DNA of 5,443 nucleotides from Christensenella sp. UBA1260 (lineage in GTDB: Bacteria > Bacillota > Clostridia > Christensenellales > CAG-917), in the NCBI GenBank assembly GCA_002308155.1, contig DBVQ01000088.1, positions 13,061-18,503 on the forward strand, given 5' to 3'. A program made the translations under genes and the position numbers. The notes under the pieces are model-generated. The model did not search any database. It was not told the DNA's origin and was given only the letters and a program-made list of their open reading frames with translations. How positions within the stretch are numbered: the stretch's first letter is position 1; each line of letters begins with the position of its first letter. Shown piece by piece: positions 1 through 5,420 of this stretch.

Positions 1-1314
1 CTGGATGCGCTCACCAACTATATCACGGGCATCGGCTATGACCAAGACGGCAACAGTTCGGAACTCTACAAAAAAGAGTGGCCGGCGGATGTGCATATCA
101 TCGGCAAAGATATCGTACGTTTCCACGTCATTTACTGGCCGATTTTCCTTATGGCGCTCGGTTTGCCGCTCCCAAAACAGATTTACGGGCATCCGTGGCT
201 CTTGCAAGACGGCGGCAAGATGTCCAAGTCCAAGGGCAACGTCATATATGCGGACGACCTCGTGGACTTCTTTGGAGTGGACGCAGTGAGATACTTCTTG
301 CTCTCCGGCATGCCTTTTGACAATGACGGCATCATCAATTGGGATATCGTCATTGACACGATAAACAGCGAGCTCGTCAACGTCTATGGCAACCTCGTGC
401 AACGCACAGTCGCAATGACCAACAAGTATTTTGGCGGTGTTGTTGAGGACAAGGGCGCAAGCGAGCCTGTTGACGATGAGTTGAAGGCGGCGGACAAAGC
501 GCTTCGCGACAGAGTGTTTGCCAAACTTGACAGCTATCACGTTGCAGACGCACTCGGCGAGATTTTCAGCGTCATTCGCCGCGCAAACAAGTATATTGAC
601 GAAACAATGCCGTGGGCACTTGCAAAGGACGAAACAAAGAAGGATAGACTTGCAACCGTGCTCTACAACCTCACTGAAACAATTATTATTGTTTCAAGTC
701 TGCTTTTCCCGTTTATGCCGGACACTGCAAAGAATGCAGTGGCGCAGTGCGGGGCGGAACTTCGTGAGTATGACAATCTTGACAAGTTTGGATTGCTTGC
801 AAATGGCACAAAAGTGACAGACAAGCCGGAATATCTCTTTGCACGTCTTGACGCGGCAAAGATTAAGGCGGAACTTTTGAAACGCGGTATCGTAAAAGAG
901 GAAGAAAAAATGGAAGAACCAAAAGACAAAAAACCCGAGCAACCTCAAGAAGACAAGGCAAATGTCGTCAGCGTTGACGAAATCACGATTGACGACTTTA
1001 TGAAGATAAAACTTCGCGTCGGCGAAATCGTTGAGGCGGAAAAGGTTGAAAAGGCGGACAAACTCCTCAAGTTCTCCGTCAAAATCGGGGAAGAGACGAG
1101 AACAATCGTCAGCGGTATTGCAAAATACTATACGCCCGAAGAGATGCTTGGCAAGAATGTCGTTGTGGTGTACAACTTGAAGCCGGCAAAACTTCGTGGT
1201 ATTGAGTCGGCAGGCATGCTCCTTTGCGCTTGCTATGACAAATCGGACGGTGAACAGGACGTTGTGCTTGTCGCTCCTGAAAAGAAAGTGCCATCCGGCA
1301 GCGTTGTAAGATAA
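1..1314 (+). CDS. metG: Methionyl-tRNA synthetase, C-terminal part (5' truncated by window edge)
   Basis: Class I aminoacyl-tRNA synthetase that charges tRNA-Met, cytoplasmic. The frame is open from base 1 (LDALTNYITGIGY, the end of the catalytic fold) to TAA at 1312-1314, so 437 codons are visible and the N-terminal HIGH half is outside. The class I KMSKS loop is at visible residues 73-77 (nt 217-231), followed by KGN. The helical anticodon-binding domain follows, with the conserved N (residue 196) in RRANKYID and the PW pair (W at 205) typical of MetRS. A Lys/Glu/Pro-rich linker (about residues 299-322) leads to a C-terminal EMAP-II/Trbp111-like OB-fold tRNA-binding domain (about 328-437) that helps dimerisation and tRNA binding in MetRS of many bacteria. 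It is the first visible gene of the cluster and shares one base with tatD. The visible ATG at 91 is an internal Met, not the start. Confidence 0.97.
   Translation: MDALTNYITGIGYDQDGNSSELYKKEWPADVHIIGKDIVRFHVIYWPIFLMALGLPLPKQIYGHPWLLQDGGKMSKSKGNVIYADDLVDFFGVDAVRYFLLSGMPFDNDGIINWDIVIDTINSELVNVYGNLVQRTVAMTNKYFGGVVEDKGASEPVDDELKAADKALRDRVFAKLDSYHVADALGEIFSVIRRANKYIDETMPWALAKDETKKDRLATVLYNLTETIIIVSSLLFPFMPDTAKNAVAQCGAELREYDNLDKFGLLANGTKVTDKPEYLFARLDAAKIKAELLKRGIVKEEEKMEEPKDKKPEQPQEDKANVVSVDEITIDDFMKIKLRVGEIVEAEKVEKADKLLKFSVKIGEETRTIVSGIAKYYTPEEMLGKNVVVVYNLKPAKLRGIESAGMLLCACYDKSDGEQDVVLVAPEKKVPSGSVVR
898..912 (+). promoter_or_regulatory. Possible internal ribosome binding site and in-frame ATG within metG
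   Basis: GAGGA at 898-902 lies 7 nt before an in-frame ATG at 910-912, exactly at the charged linker between the anticodon domain and the OB-fold domain. Translation from here would give a protein of about 134 residues consisting of the linker and the Trbp111-like domain. The purine-rich sequence is also what Glu/Lys codons of a charged linker would give by chance, so this is only a candidate. Confidence 0.25.
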
Positions 1315-2090
1315 TGCTCATTGACTCGCACGCACATCTAAACGATAGCGACCTCGCTCCACTCGCCGACAGAATTGTCGGCGATTTTGAAGCGGACGGG
1401 CTTCTTGCGCTTGTCAACGTCGGCTTTGATATGCCGTCCAGCATACTTGCCGTAGAGCAAGCAAAAAAGTATGACAAGGTCTTTGCTGCAATCGGTATGC
1501 ATCCGCACGACAGCAAACTTATGACTGACAATGATTACGATGTTTTGCGTGCGCTTGCAAAGGAAGAGAAGGTTGTCGCAATCGGTGAAATCGGCTTGGA
1601 CTACCACTATGATTTGAGCCCGCGTGAGACACAAAAAGAGGTGTTTGAGCATCAACTCGTCTTGGCGGATGAGCTTAAACTCCCTGTCATTTTGCACGTG
1701 AGAGAGGCGTATGAGGACACAAGAGAAATCCTTGAGCGAAACAGAAAGTATTTGAACAGCGGCGTGCTTTTGCACTGTTATTCCGGCTCGGCAGAGATGG
1801 TCAAAGTGTTTGACAAATACGATTGCTACTATGCCTTTGGAGGGGCAATAACCTTCAAAAACGCAAAGCACAATCTTGAAGCATTGAAGGCTGTGAGAAG
1901 CGACAGATTGCTCCTTGAAACCGATTGCCCATACATGACGCCCGTGCCATTTAGAGGGCAGATGAACGAGCCGAAACTTATAAATCTCGTGCTTGAAAAA
2001 GCCGCGGAAATCCTTGAAAAAGACAAGGAAGAATTGTCCTCTGAAACCGTCAAAAATACGCTTCGTTTCTTTGCAAATATTACGCTTTGA
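1314..2090 (+). CDS. tatD: TatD-family metal-dependent DNase/hydrolase
   Basis: 258-residue TIM-barrel metallohydrolase of the TatD family (TatD/YcfH/YabD type), cytoplasmic; characterised members have DNase activity, and the true substrate here is unknown. All expected metal ligands are visible: H6 and H8 in DSHAHL, E92 in GEIGLDY, H128 in ILHVRE, H154 in LLHCYSG and D204 in LETDCPY. The family signature GMHPH is at 61-65, and the C-terminal RGxxNEP segment is near 214-220. Length is normal for the family. The ATG overlaps the metG stop codon (TAATG), with only a weak Shine-Dalgarno, which suggests translational coupling to metG. The metG-tatD order is common in Firmicutes. The gene after it is a radical SAM enzyme of the type described as TatD-associated, so the two may act together. 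The stop is TGA. I saw no terminator after it. Confidence 0.95.
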   Translation: MLIDSHAHLNDSDLAPLADRIVGDFEADGLLALVNVGFDMPSSILAVEQAKKYDKVFAAIGMHPHDSKLMTDNDYDVLRALAKEEKVVAIGEIGLDYHYDLSPRETQKEVFEHQLVLADELKLPVILHVREAYEDTREILERNRKYLNSGVLLHCYSGSAEMVKVFDKYDCYYAFGGAITFKNAKHNLEALKAVRSDRLLLETDCPYMTPVPFRGQMNEPKLINLVLEKAAEILEKDKEELSSETVKNTLRFFANITL

Positions 2091-2137
2091 CAAAATGAAG
2101 AATTGACTTTGAAATTGCAGAACAAAGAGTTTATATG

Positions 2138-2170
2138 TGCAAAATATTGATATAAAGTGTTGATTTTGCA
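2138..2170 (+). promoter_or_regulatory. Possible internal promoter inside an 8-bp inverted repeat, upstream of the radical SAM gene
   Basis: In the 109-bp gap between tatD and the radical SAM gene, TATAAA at 2151-2156 is preceded by TG one base earlier (2148-2149), an extended -10 form. I see no good -35 at normal spacing. The element sits between perfect arms TGCAAAAT (2138-2145) and ATTTTGCA (2163-2170), 17 nt apart, which could be an operator or a weak hairpin. The region is AT-rich, so chance is a real alternative. The downstream ribosome binding site AAGGTGA (2187-2193) is 6-7 nt from the ATG at 2200. Confidence 0.3.
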
Positions 2171-2199
2171 AATATAACTTTGAATAAAGGTGAACAAAA

Positions 2200-2817
2200 A
2201 TGATGAACAATTACGTCTATGAGTTTGGCGACAGCTTGTATATAAACCTTACAAACAGGTGCCCGAACAACTGTGAGTTTTGCTTGCGCCATTTCAAGAA
2301 TACGGTTGGCGGAAGCGACCTTTGGCTCACAAAGGAACCGACCTATCAAGAACTCATTGACGACCTCAAACTCTATCCTATTCGCAAGTACAAAGAGATT
2401 GTGTTTTGCGGGTTTGGCGAGCCGACTTGCGCGCTCTCCGTTATGTCCATGGTTGGTCCATGGCTCAAGCGTGAGGGATGCAAGACGCGTCTAAACACAA
2501 ACGGACTTGGAAATCTTATCAACAAGAGAAACGACGTGCCAAAACTCATTGCAAAGTATATTGACAGCGTGTCAATCTCTTTGAACGCCTCAAACCGCGA
2601 GCTCTATCAAGAGATTTGTCGCAGCAAGTTTGGGGAAGAGGCGTTTGACGCAATGCTCGCCTTTGCCGCCGATTGCGTGAAGGAAGGCATTGACACGACT
2701 ATGAGCGTCGTTGATTTTATCGGCGCAGAGGAAATTGAGGCTTGCCGTAAAGTCTGCGAGTCAACCGGAGCACATTTCAAGGTGCGTGAAACCATTTACG
2801 AAGATACGGAATATTGA
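2200..2817 (+). CDS. TatD-associated radical SAM protein
   Basis: Short radical SAM enzyme of 205 residues, presumably cytoplasmic and oxygen-sensitive. The [4Fe-4S]-binding CX3CX2C motif is C21, C25 and C28 (NRCPNNCEFC). The SAM-contacting GFGEPT motif is at 71-76. RLNTNG and VSISLNA further on match the later strands of the partial TIM barrel in activase/QueE-like members. No auxiliary-cluster (SPASM-like) cysteine domain is present; the protein ends soon after the core fold. Length, motif and position fit the family named for its link to TatD (TIGR04038 type, from memory). Its substrate is not known to me. ATG at 2200 is chosen because AAGGTGA ends 6-7 nt upstream; the second codon is also ATG. 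Its TGA stop is 2 bp before the rsmA ATG, so the two are probably co-translated. It lies where B. subtilis has yabE and rnmV. Confidence 0.9.
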   Translation: MMNNYVYEFGDSLYINLTNRCPNNCEFCLRHFKNTVGGSDLWLTKEPTYQELIDDLKLYPIRKYKEIVFCGFGEPTCALSVMSMVGPWLKREGCKTRLNTNGLGNLINKRNDVPKLIAKYIDSVSISLNASNRELYQEICRSKFGEEAFDAMLAFAADCVKEGIDTTMSVVDFIGAEEIEACRKVCESTGAHFKVRETIYEDTEY

Positions 2818-2819
2818 TT

Positions 2820-3647
2820 ATGGGCGATATCAATCTTAAAGACATAATACAGGGGACGGACTTCCACTTCAACAAGGCGTTGGGGCAGAACTTTATCAGC
2901 GATACAAATCTGCTTGACGCTATCGTTGCGGACAGTGGCATAACAGAAGATGACACCGTGGTTGAAATCGGCACAGGCGGTGGCACTCTCACGCGCTCAA
3001 TCGCCAAAGTCGCAAAAAAGGTGTTCAGTTTTGAAGTGGACAGAAACTTGGAGCCCGTGCTTGCGCTTTCACTTCAGGGGCTTGACAACGTTGAGGTCAT
3101 ATTCAGAGACGTGCTCCGCATGAAAGACGCCCAATTTGAAGAGATTGTTGCGGGAGACTTCAAAGTCATAGCCAATTTGCCGTATTATATCACGACTCCG
3201 CTCATCATGAGGTTTTTGGAGAGCGATTTGAAGGCAAAATCTCTCACGGTCATGGTTCAAAAGGAAGTTGCGGACAGAATTGCCGCCAAGCCAAACACAC
3301 CTGACTATTCGGCAATTACGCTCGCAGTGGAGATGGTGGGCGGTGCAAAAATCACGAGAAGCGTAAATCGCAAGATGTTTTTCCCGTCTCCAAACGTGGA
3401 CAGTGCAGTCGTACGCATTGATATTGACCGCACAAAACTTGACGGAGAGGACGCACATCTCATCCACAAGCTTGTGCGCTCTGCGTTCTTGATGAGAAGA
3501 AAGACGCTCGCCAACAATCTTGCACAGGCATTTTGCATAACAAAAGCCGAGGCAACTGAAAAGATTGTCGCGGCAGGTTTTGACGGTATGGTGCGCGGCG
3601 AGGTACTCTCGCTTGACGACTATATCAAATTATCGCACGAGTTTTGA
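2820..3647 (+). CDS. rsmA: 16S rRNA (adenine1518-N6/adenine1519-N6)-dimethyltransferase
   Basis: Rossmann-fold SAM methyltransferase that dimethylates the two adjacent adenines in the 3'-terminal helix of 16S rRNA during late 30S assembly (KsgA/Dim1 family). From the ATG at 2820 it has 275 residues, normal for the family. Visible motifs are LGQNF (21-25), SAM-binding motif I EIGTGGGTLT (49-58; glycine-rich but differing from the commoner GPGxGxLT), acidic motif II FEVD (71-74), catalytic NLPY (119-122), FFPSPNVDS (187-195) and the C-terminal LMRRKTLANNL (224-234). A TTG at 2814 in the same frame overlaps the upstream stop, but the ATG is preferred: the only purine-rich stretch (CGGA, about 2807-2810) is 9 nt from the ATG and only 3 nt from the TTG. 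The stop TGA (3645-3647) directly abuts the stop of the opposing gene. Confidence 0.96.
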   Translation: MGDINLKDIIQGTDFHFNKALGQNFISDTNLLDAIVADSGITEDDTVVEIGTGGGTLTRSIAKVAKKVFSFEVDRNLEPVLALSLQGLDNVEVIFRDVLRMKDAQFEEIVAGDFKVIANLPYYITTPLIMRFLESDLKAKSLTVMVQKEVADRIAAKPNTPDYSAITLAVEMVGGAKITRSVNRKMFFPSPNVDSAVVRIDIDRTKLDGEDAHLIHKLVRSAFLMRRKTLANNLAQAFCITKAEATEKIVAAGFDGMVRGEVLSLDDYIKLSHEF

Positions 3648-4445
3648 TCATTTGACGATATCTCCGTCAACGGCGGATTGATAAATCACCCAATATCCTT
3701 TGACGTCTTTGTCCTCAACGGGCAACCAAACGCAAACGTTTTTGAGCTCGGGAGGGACGTCGTTTCCGTCTTTTGAAGGCACACCATAGCAGATATATGC
3801 AGGTGTGTCGTCGTTTTTTATGAGCCCTACAACATAGTAGCCGTCCTCTGTGTCAATATGCACCCAAGAGGAGTTTTCCACCGCCTTGTTCAAGGCGTTT
3901 TCCTGTTTGTAGCACACAAACATTTCGTCAAGTTGCGGCTTGATTGCAAGATAAAAATTGCTGCCGTTATACTTCAAAATGCCGGAGTCATTTGAGGTTG
4001 CGGACAAGAGTTTTGCAAGGCTTGACATCTCACTTTTCTTGCTTGCTTCATTGTCTTTGTTGTTGTCAATTTCAGCAGCTTTTGGCTTGAAATCCACAGT
4101 ATTTTGCTTGGGTTTTTGGGCTGGTTTTTGCCCACTTTCAGCACTGATTTTGGCAAGCATTTCTGCCTTGTCGCCACGTCCTCCAAACATTGTTTGAGCA
4201 CTTGATCGCACGACACATCCTTGCACGCTATTTGACACAAACGGCAGTTCAGCAGTTGTTTTGCTGTCATTAAGTGGCGTTTTTGCAATTTCATCGCCTA
4301 TGATATATAGTGTAGCATTGTTGGGGCGGAAGTCTAAATTGCATTCAATTATCACTCTATTTTTGTTGCCGTCAACAGGGGAGATTTTTACACTTCCTTT
4401 GTGTCCGCTGCCTGTCAAAACGAATATCTCTTTTTTTGTCAACAT
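3648..4445 (-). CDS. Uncharacterised two-domain protein with a low-complexity linker
   Basis: 265-residue protein that I do not recognise. The N-terminal part (about 5-95) alternates hydrophobic and polar residues in a beta-rich pattern (IFVLTG, VIIECNL, ATLYIIGDEI). A hydrophilic linker rich in Lys, Gln, Ala, Asn and Ser follows (about 100-145) and is probably disordered. The C-terminal part (about 150-262) is rich in aromatic residues: FYLAIKPQLDEMFVCY, SSWVHID, GYYVVGLI, YICYGVP, VWLP, GYWVIYQ. There is no signal peptide or membrane segment, and the five cysteines (35, 77, 178, 219, 238) form no metal motif. The C-terminal pattern reminds me of hypothetical proteins in gut Clostridia, but I cannot name a family. 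ATG at 4445 has AAGGTG about 5 nt upstream. The start codon lies in the stem of an inverted repeat, and a terminator hairpin lies just upstream. The TGA stop abuts the rsmA stop. Confidence 0.85.
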   Translation of the reverse strand: MLTKKEIFVLTGSGHKGSVKISPVDGNKNRVIIECNLDFRPNNATLYIIGDEIAKTPLNDSKTTAELPFVSNSVQGCVVRSSAQTMFGGRGDKAEMLAKISAESGQKPAQKPKQNTVDFKPKAAEIDNNKDNEASKKSEMSSLAKLLSATSNDSGILKYNGSNFYLAIKPQLDEMFVCYKQENALNKAVENSSWVHIDTEDGYYVVGLIKNDDTPAYICYGVPSKDGNDVPPELKNVCVWLPVEDKDVKGYWVIYQSAVDGDIVK

Positions 4446-4472
4446 ATCTTCACCTTCACAAAAGAAGATATG
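4443..4472 (-). promoter_or_regulatory. Inverted repeat enclosing the ribosome binding site and start codon of the 3648-4445 gene
   Basis: Perfect 9-bp arms CATATCTTC (4443-4451) and GAAGATATG (4464-4472) are separated by 12 nt. In the minus-strand mRNA, the AAGG of the Shine-Dalgarno (4456-4453) falls in the loop, while the AUG (4445-4443) is the last part of the 3' arm and would be base-paired. This could limit or condition translation initiation. The arms are AT-rich, so the stem would be of moderate stability. Confidence 0.45.
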
Positions 4473-4505
4473 AAAAACCGAGCAGAAATATGCTTGCTCG
4501 GTTTT
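4473..4505 (-). terminator. Intrinsic terminator after the GNAT gene (possibly bidirectional or an attenuator)
   Basis: Perfect 11-bp inverted repeat: AAAACCGAGCA (4474-4484) and TGCTCGGTTTT (4495-4505) with a 10-nt loop. In the minus direction it is followed by a run of five T (4477-4473), about 30 nt after the GNAT stop, which fits a terminator for that gene. In the plus direction a T6 tract (4510-4515) follows after GCTG, but no plus-strand gene reads into it. On the minus strand the hairpin ends only 27 nt before the next start codon, so it could also act as an attenuator for that gene. Confidence 0.8.
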
Positions 4506-4535
4506 GCTGTTTTTTAGTGCAATGACAAATTGAAA

Positions 4536-5003
4536 TCAGTCCAAAATGAACTCCATCTGTGTCAGCTTTGTTTTCATGTTCATTTTTTTGTAAAATGCTT
4601 TTGCCGCATCGTTGCCTTCCCATACTGCAAGAGAAATGGCGTGGCAATTCAGACTTTTTGCTTCGGCCTTTGCGAACTCAAACAGAGCTTGCCCCACGTG
4701 ATTGCGTCTTGCGCTTTCGTCCACACATAGGTCCTCAATGAAGAACGTGTTAAACTGTTTGTTGTGAGGAGGTTGCTTTTTGATGGAATAAATGATATGT
4801 CCAACAACATCGCCGTTGTCGTCTTGGGCGACGCAAATGGTTTGGGATTTTTCGTCAAGGATTGTCTCCAACTCTTCCGCAGTATATTTTGTCGTGCCGC
4901 TGGCGAAAATGTCCGGTCTTATGGCGGCATGGAGCTCCAATATCTGCGAGAGCAAATCTATTATCTTGGGGATATCTTGTTTTGTCGCTGGTCTTATGGT
5001 CAT
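4536..5003 (-). CDS. GNAT-family N-acetyltransferase
   Basis: 155-residue single-domain GNAT protein that should transfer an acetyl group from acetyl-CoA to an amine; the acceptor cannot be told. The N-terminal IRPATKQDIPKI is typical of RimI-like/PF00583 members. Motif A is FIEDLCVDESARRNHVGQAL (about 88-107): the beta strand, then the pyrophosphate-binding loop R99xxHxG104xA, where the first glycine of the usual R/QxxGxG/A is His102. Motif B has AVWEGNDAAKAFYKKM with Tyr138 at the usual general-acid position, and the protein ends in the common QMEFIL strand. The ATG at 5003 is the only plausible start; AGGAG (5021-5017 on the minus strand) is 13 nt away, longer than normal, and no start codon occurs in between. 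A near-consensus promoter lies upstream and a terminator follows, so it may be a single-gene unit. Confidence 0.92.
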   Translation of the reverse strand: MTIRPATKQDIPKIIDLLSQILELHAAIRPDIFASGTTKYTAEELETILDEKSQTICVAQDDNGDVVGHIIYSIKKQPPHNKQFNTFFIEDLCVDESARRNHVGQALFEFAKAEAKSLNCHAISLAVWEGNDAAKAFYKKMNMKTKLTQMEFILD

Positions 5004-5035
5004 GGGTGGGTGTGTGCTCCTGAATAGATGAGAAA

Positions 5036-5064
5036 ATTATAATGGAATTGTGCGTCTAAGTCAA
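5036..5064 (-). promoter_or_regulatory. Sigma-A-type promoter of the GNAT gene
   Basis: Read on the minus strand: -35 TTGACT (5064-5059), a 17-nt spacer, and a perfect -10 TATAAT (5041-5036). The predicted start near 5029 gives a 5' leader of roughly 26 nt containing AGGAG at 5021-5017. Only one base differs from consensus in both hexamers and spacing is optimal. Confidence 0.8.
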
Positions 5065-5124
5065 TAGGGTTGTGTTTTGAGACGTATGACAGTCGCAATA
5101 TGTTGTTATATTTATATTATAAAT

Positions 5125-5144
5125 AAAAAAAATTAAGTTTTTTT
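5125..5144 (+). promoter_or_regulatory. A-tract/T-tract, UP-element-like, upstream of the rpsL promoter
   Basis: A8 (5125-5132), TTAAG, then T7 (5138-5144) lie within a very AT-rich stretch (about 5100-5145), ending 10 nt before the -35. This is where alpha-subunit-binding UP elements or intrinsically curved DNA sit at strong ribosomal promoters. It could form an A:T-only hairpin, but with no GC pairs it is an unlikely terminator. Confidence 0.45.
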
Positions 5145-5154
5145 GTGTAAGCGT

Positions 5155-5186
5155 TTGACATTGGGGGTTGAAATTGTTAATATGAT
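5155..5186 (+). promoter_or_regulatory. Probable rpsL-operon promoter
   Basis: Consensus -35 TTGACA at 5155-5160. With a 17-nt spacer the -10 is TAATAT (5178-5183, four of six matches); TATGAT at 5181-5186 matches better but with a 20-nt spacer. The expected transcription start is about 5190, which leaves a leader of about 230 nt before rpsL. It diverges from the GNAT promoter. Confidence 0.7.
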
Positions 5187-5189
5187 AGG

Positions 5190-5206
5190 GCTTACGAAAC
5201 GTAAGC
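5190..5206 (+). repeat. 17-bp palindrome at the predicted rpsL transcription start
   Basis: GCTTACGAAACGTAAGC: 7-bp arms (5190-5196, 5200-5206) around AAA, followed by AG and T5. It could be a protein operator on DNA, a 5' stem-loop protecting the mRNA, or a very early terminator. A further GTAAGC half-site occurs at 5147-5152, just before the -35. Confidence 0.5.
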
Positions 5207-5420
5207 AGTTTTTAAATTGCGCAAAAAAATATTTTGGCGGATTTGAAAACGCACAAAATAGCTTTCAAACTTTTCAAAAGTCGTCTTATCCAAACGGGTT
5301 TTGAAAGGGGATATCCGGTGTCGCTGTTAAGGGTGTACAATGGCGGGGTCGGAATAGAAGTCTTGAAATGCACCTGTTGGGTTGCAGTTGCATTCGAAAA
5401 TTCTTACAGGAGGAACAATA
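5190..5420 (+). promoter_or_regulatory. Long rpsL mRNA leader, candidate cis-regulatory RNA
   Basis: About 230 nt without a convincing conventional gene between the predicted start and rpsL. The first half is AT-rich and contains TTTGAAA (5242-5248), CTTTCAAA (5262-5269), TTTTCAAAA (5271-5279) and TTTTGAAAG (5299-5307), which can pair in mutually exclusive ways. The second half (5307-5392) is richer in G and C, with a possible helix 5331-5337 / 5369-5375 (one to two wobble pairs), a tandem GTTGCA GTTGCA (5381-5392) and a tiny ORF at 5340-5357. Ribosomal protein operons commonly carry such autogenous control leaders; which protein or signal would act here is not visible. Confidence 0.45.

Noticed and set aside
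91..93. ATG at 91 as the metG start
   Set aside because: The same frame is open from base 1 and already encodes MetRS-like sequence (LDALTNYITGIGY), so the true start is upstream of the window.
1338..2210. A 290-codon minus-strand open frame opposite tatD
   Set aside because: It is the complement of a fully supported TatD gene with all metal ligands, its translation shows no recognisable domain, and it has poor low-complexity composition; a shadow frame.
2814..2816. TTG as the rsmA start, overlapping the upstream stop
   Set aside because: It would add only two residues, the nearest purine-rich stretch is just 3 nt away, and an ATG with better spacing follows at 2820.
3652..3670. 6-bp inverted repeat TTGACG / CGTCAA at the convergent gene junction as a shared terminator
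   Set aside because: No T-run follows on either strand and it lies inside the minus-strand coding sequence; too weak to call.
4470..4517. 15-residue plus-strand ORF across the terminator hairpin
   Set aside because: It consists almost wholly of the terminator arms, has no supporting promoter, and is best explained by chance.
5125..5144. A8/T7 tract as an intrinsic terminator
   Set aside because: The stem would be all A:T with no GC pairs and no gene reads into it; an UP-element or curvature role next to the -35 fits better.
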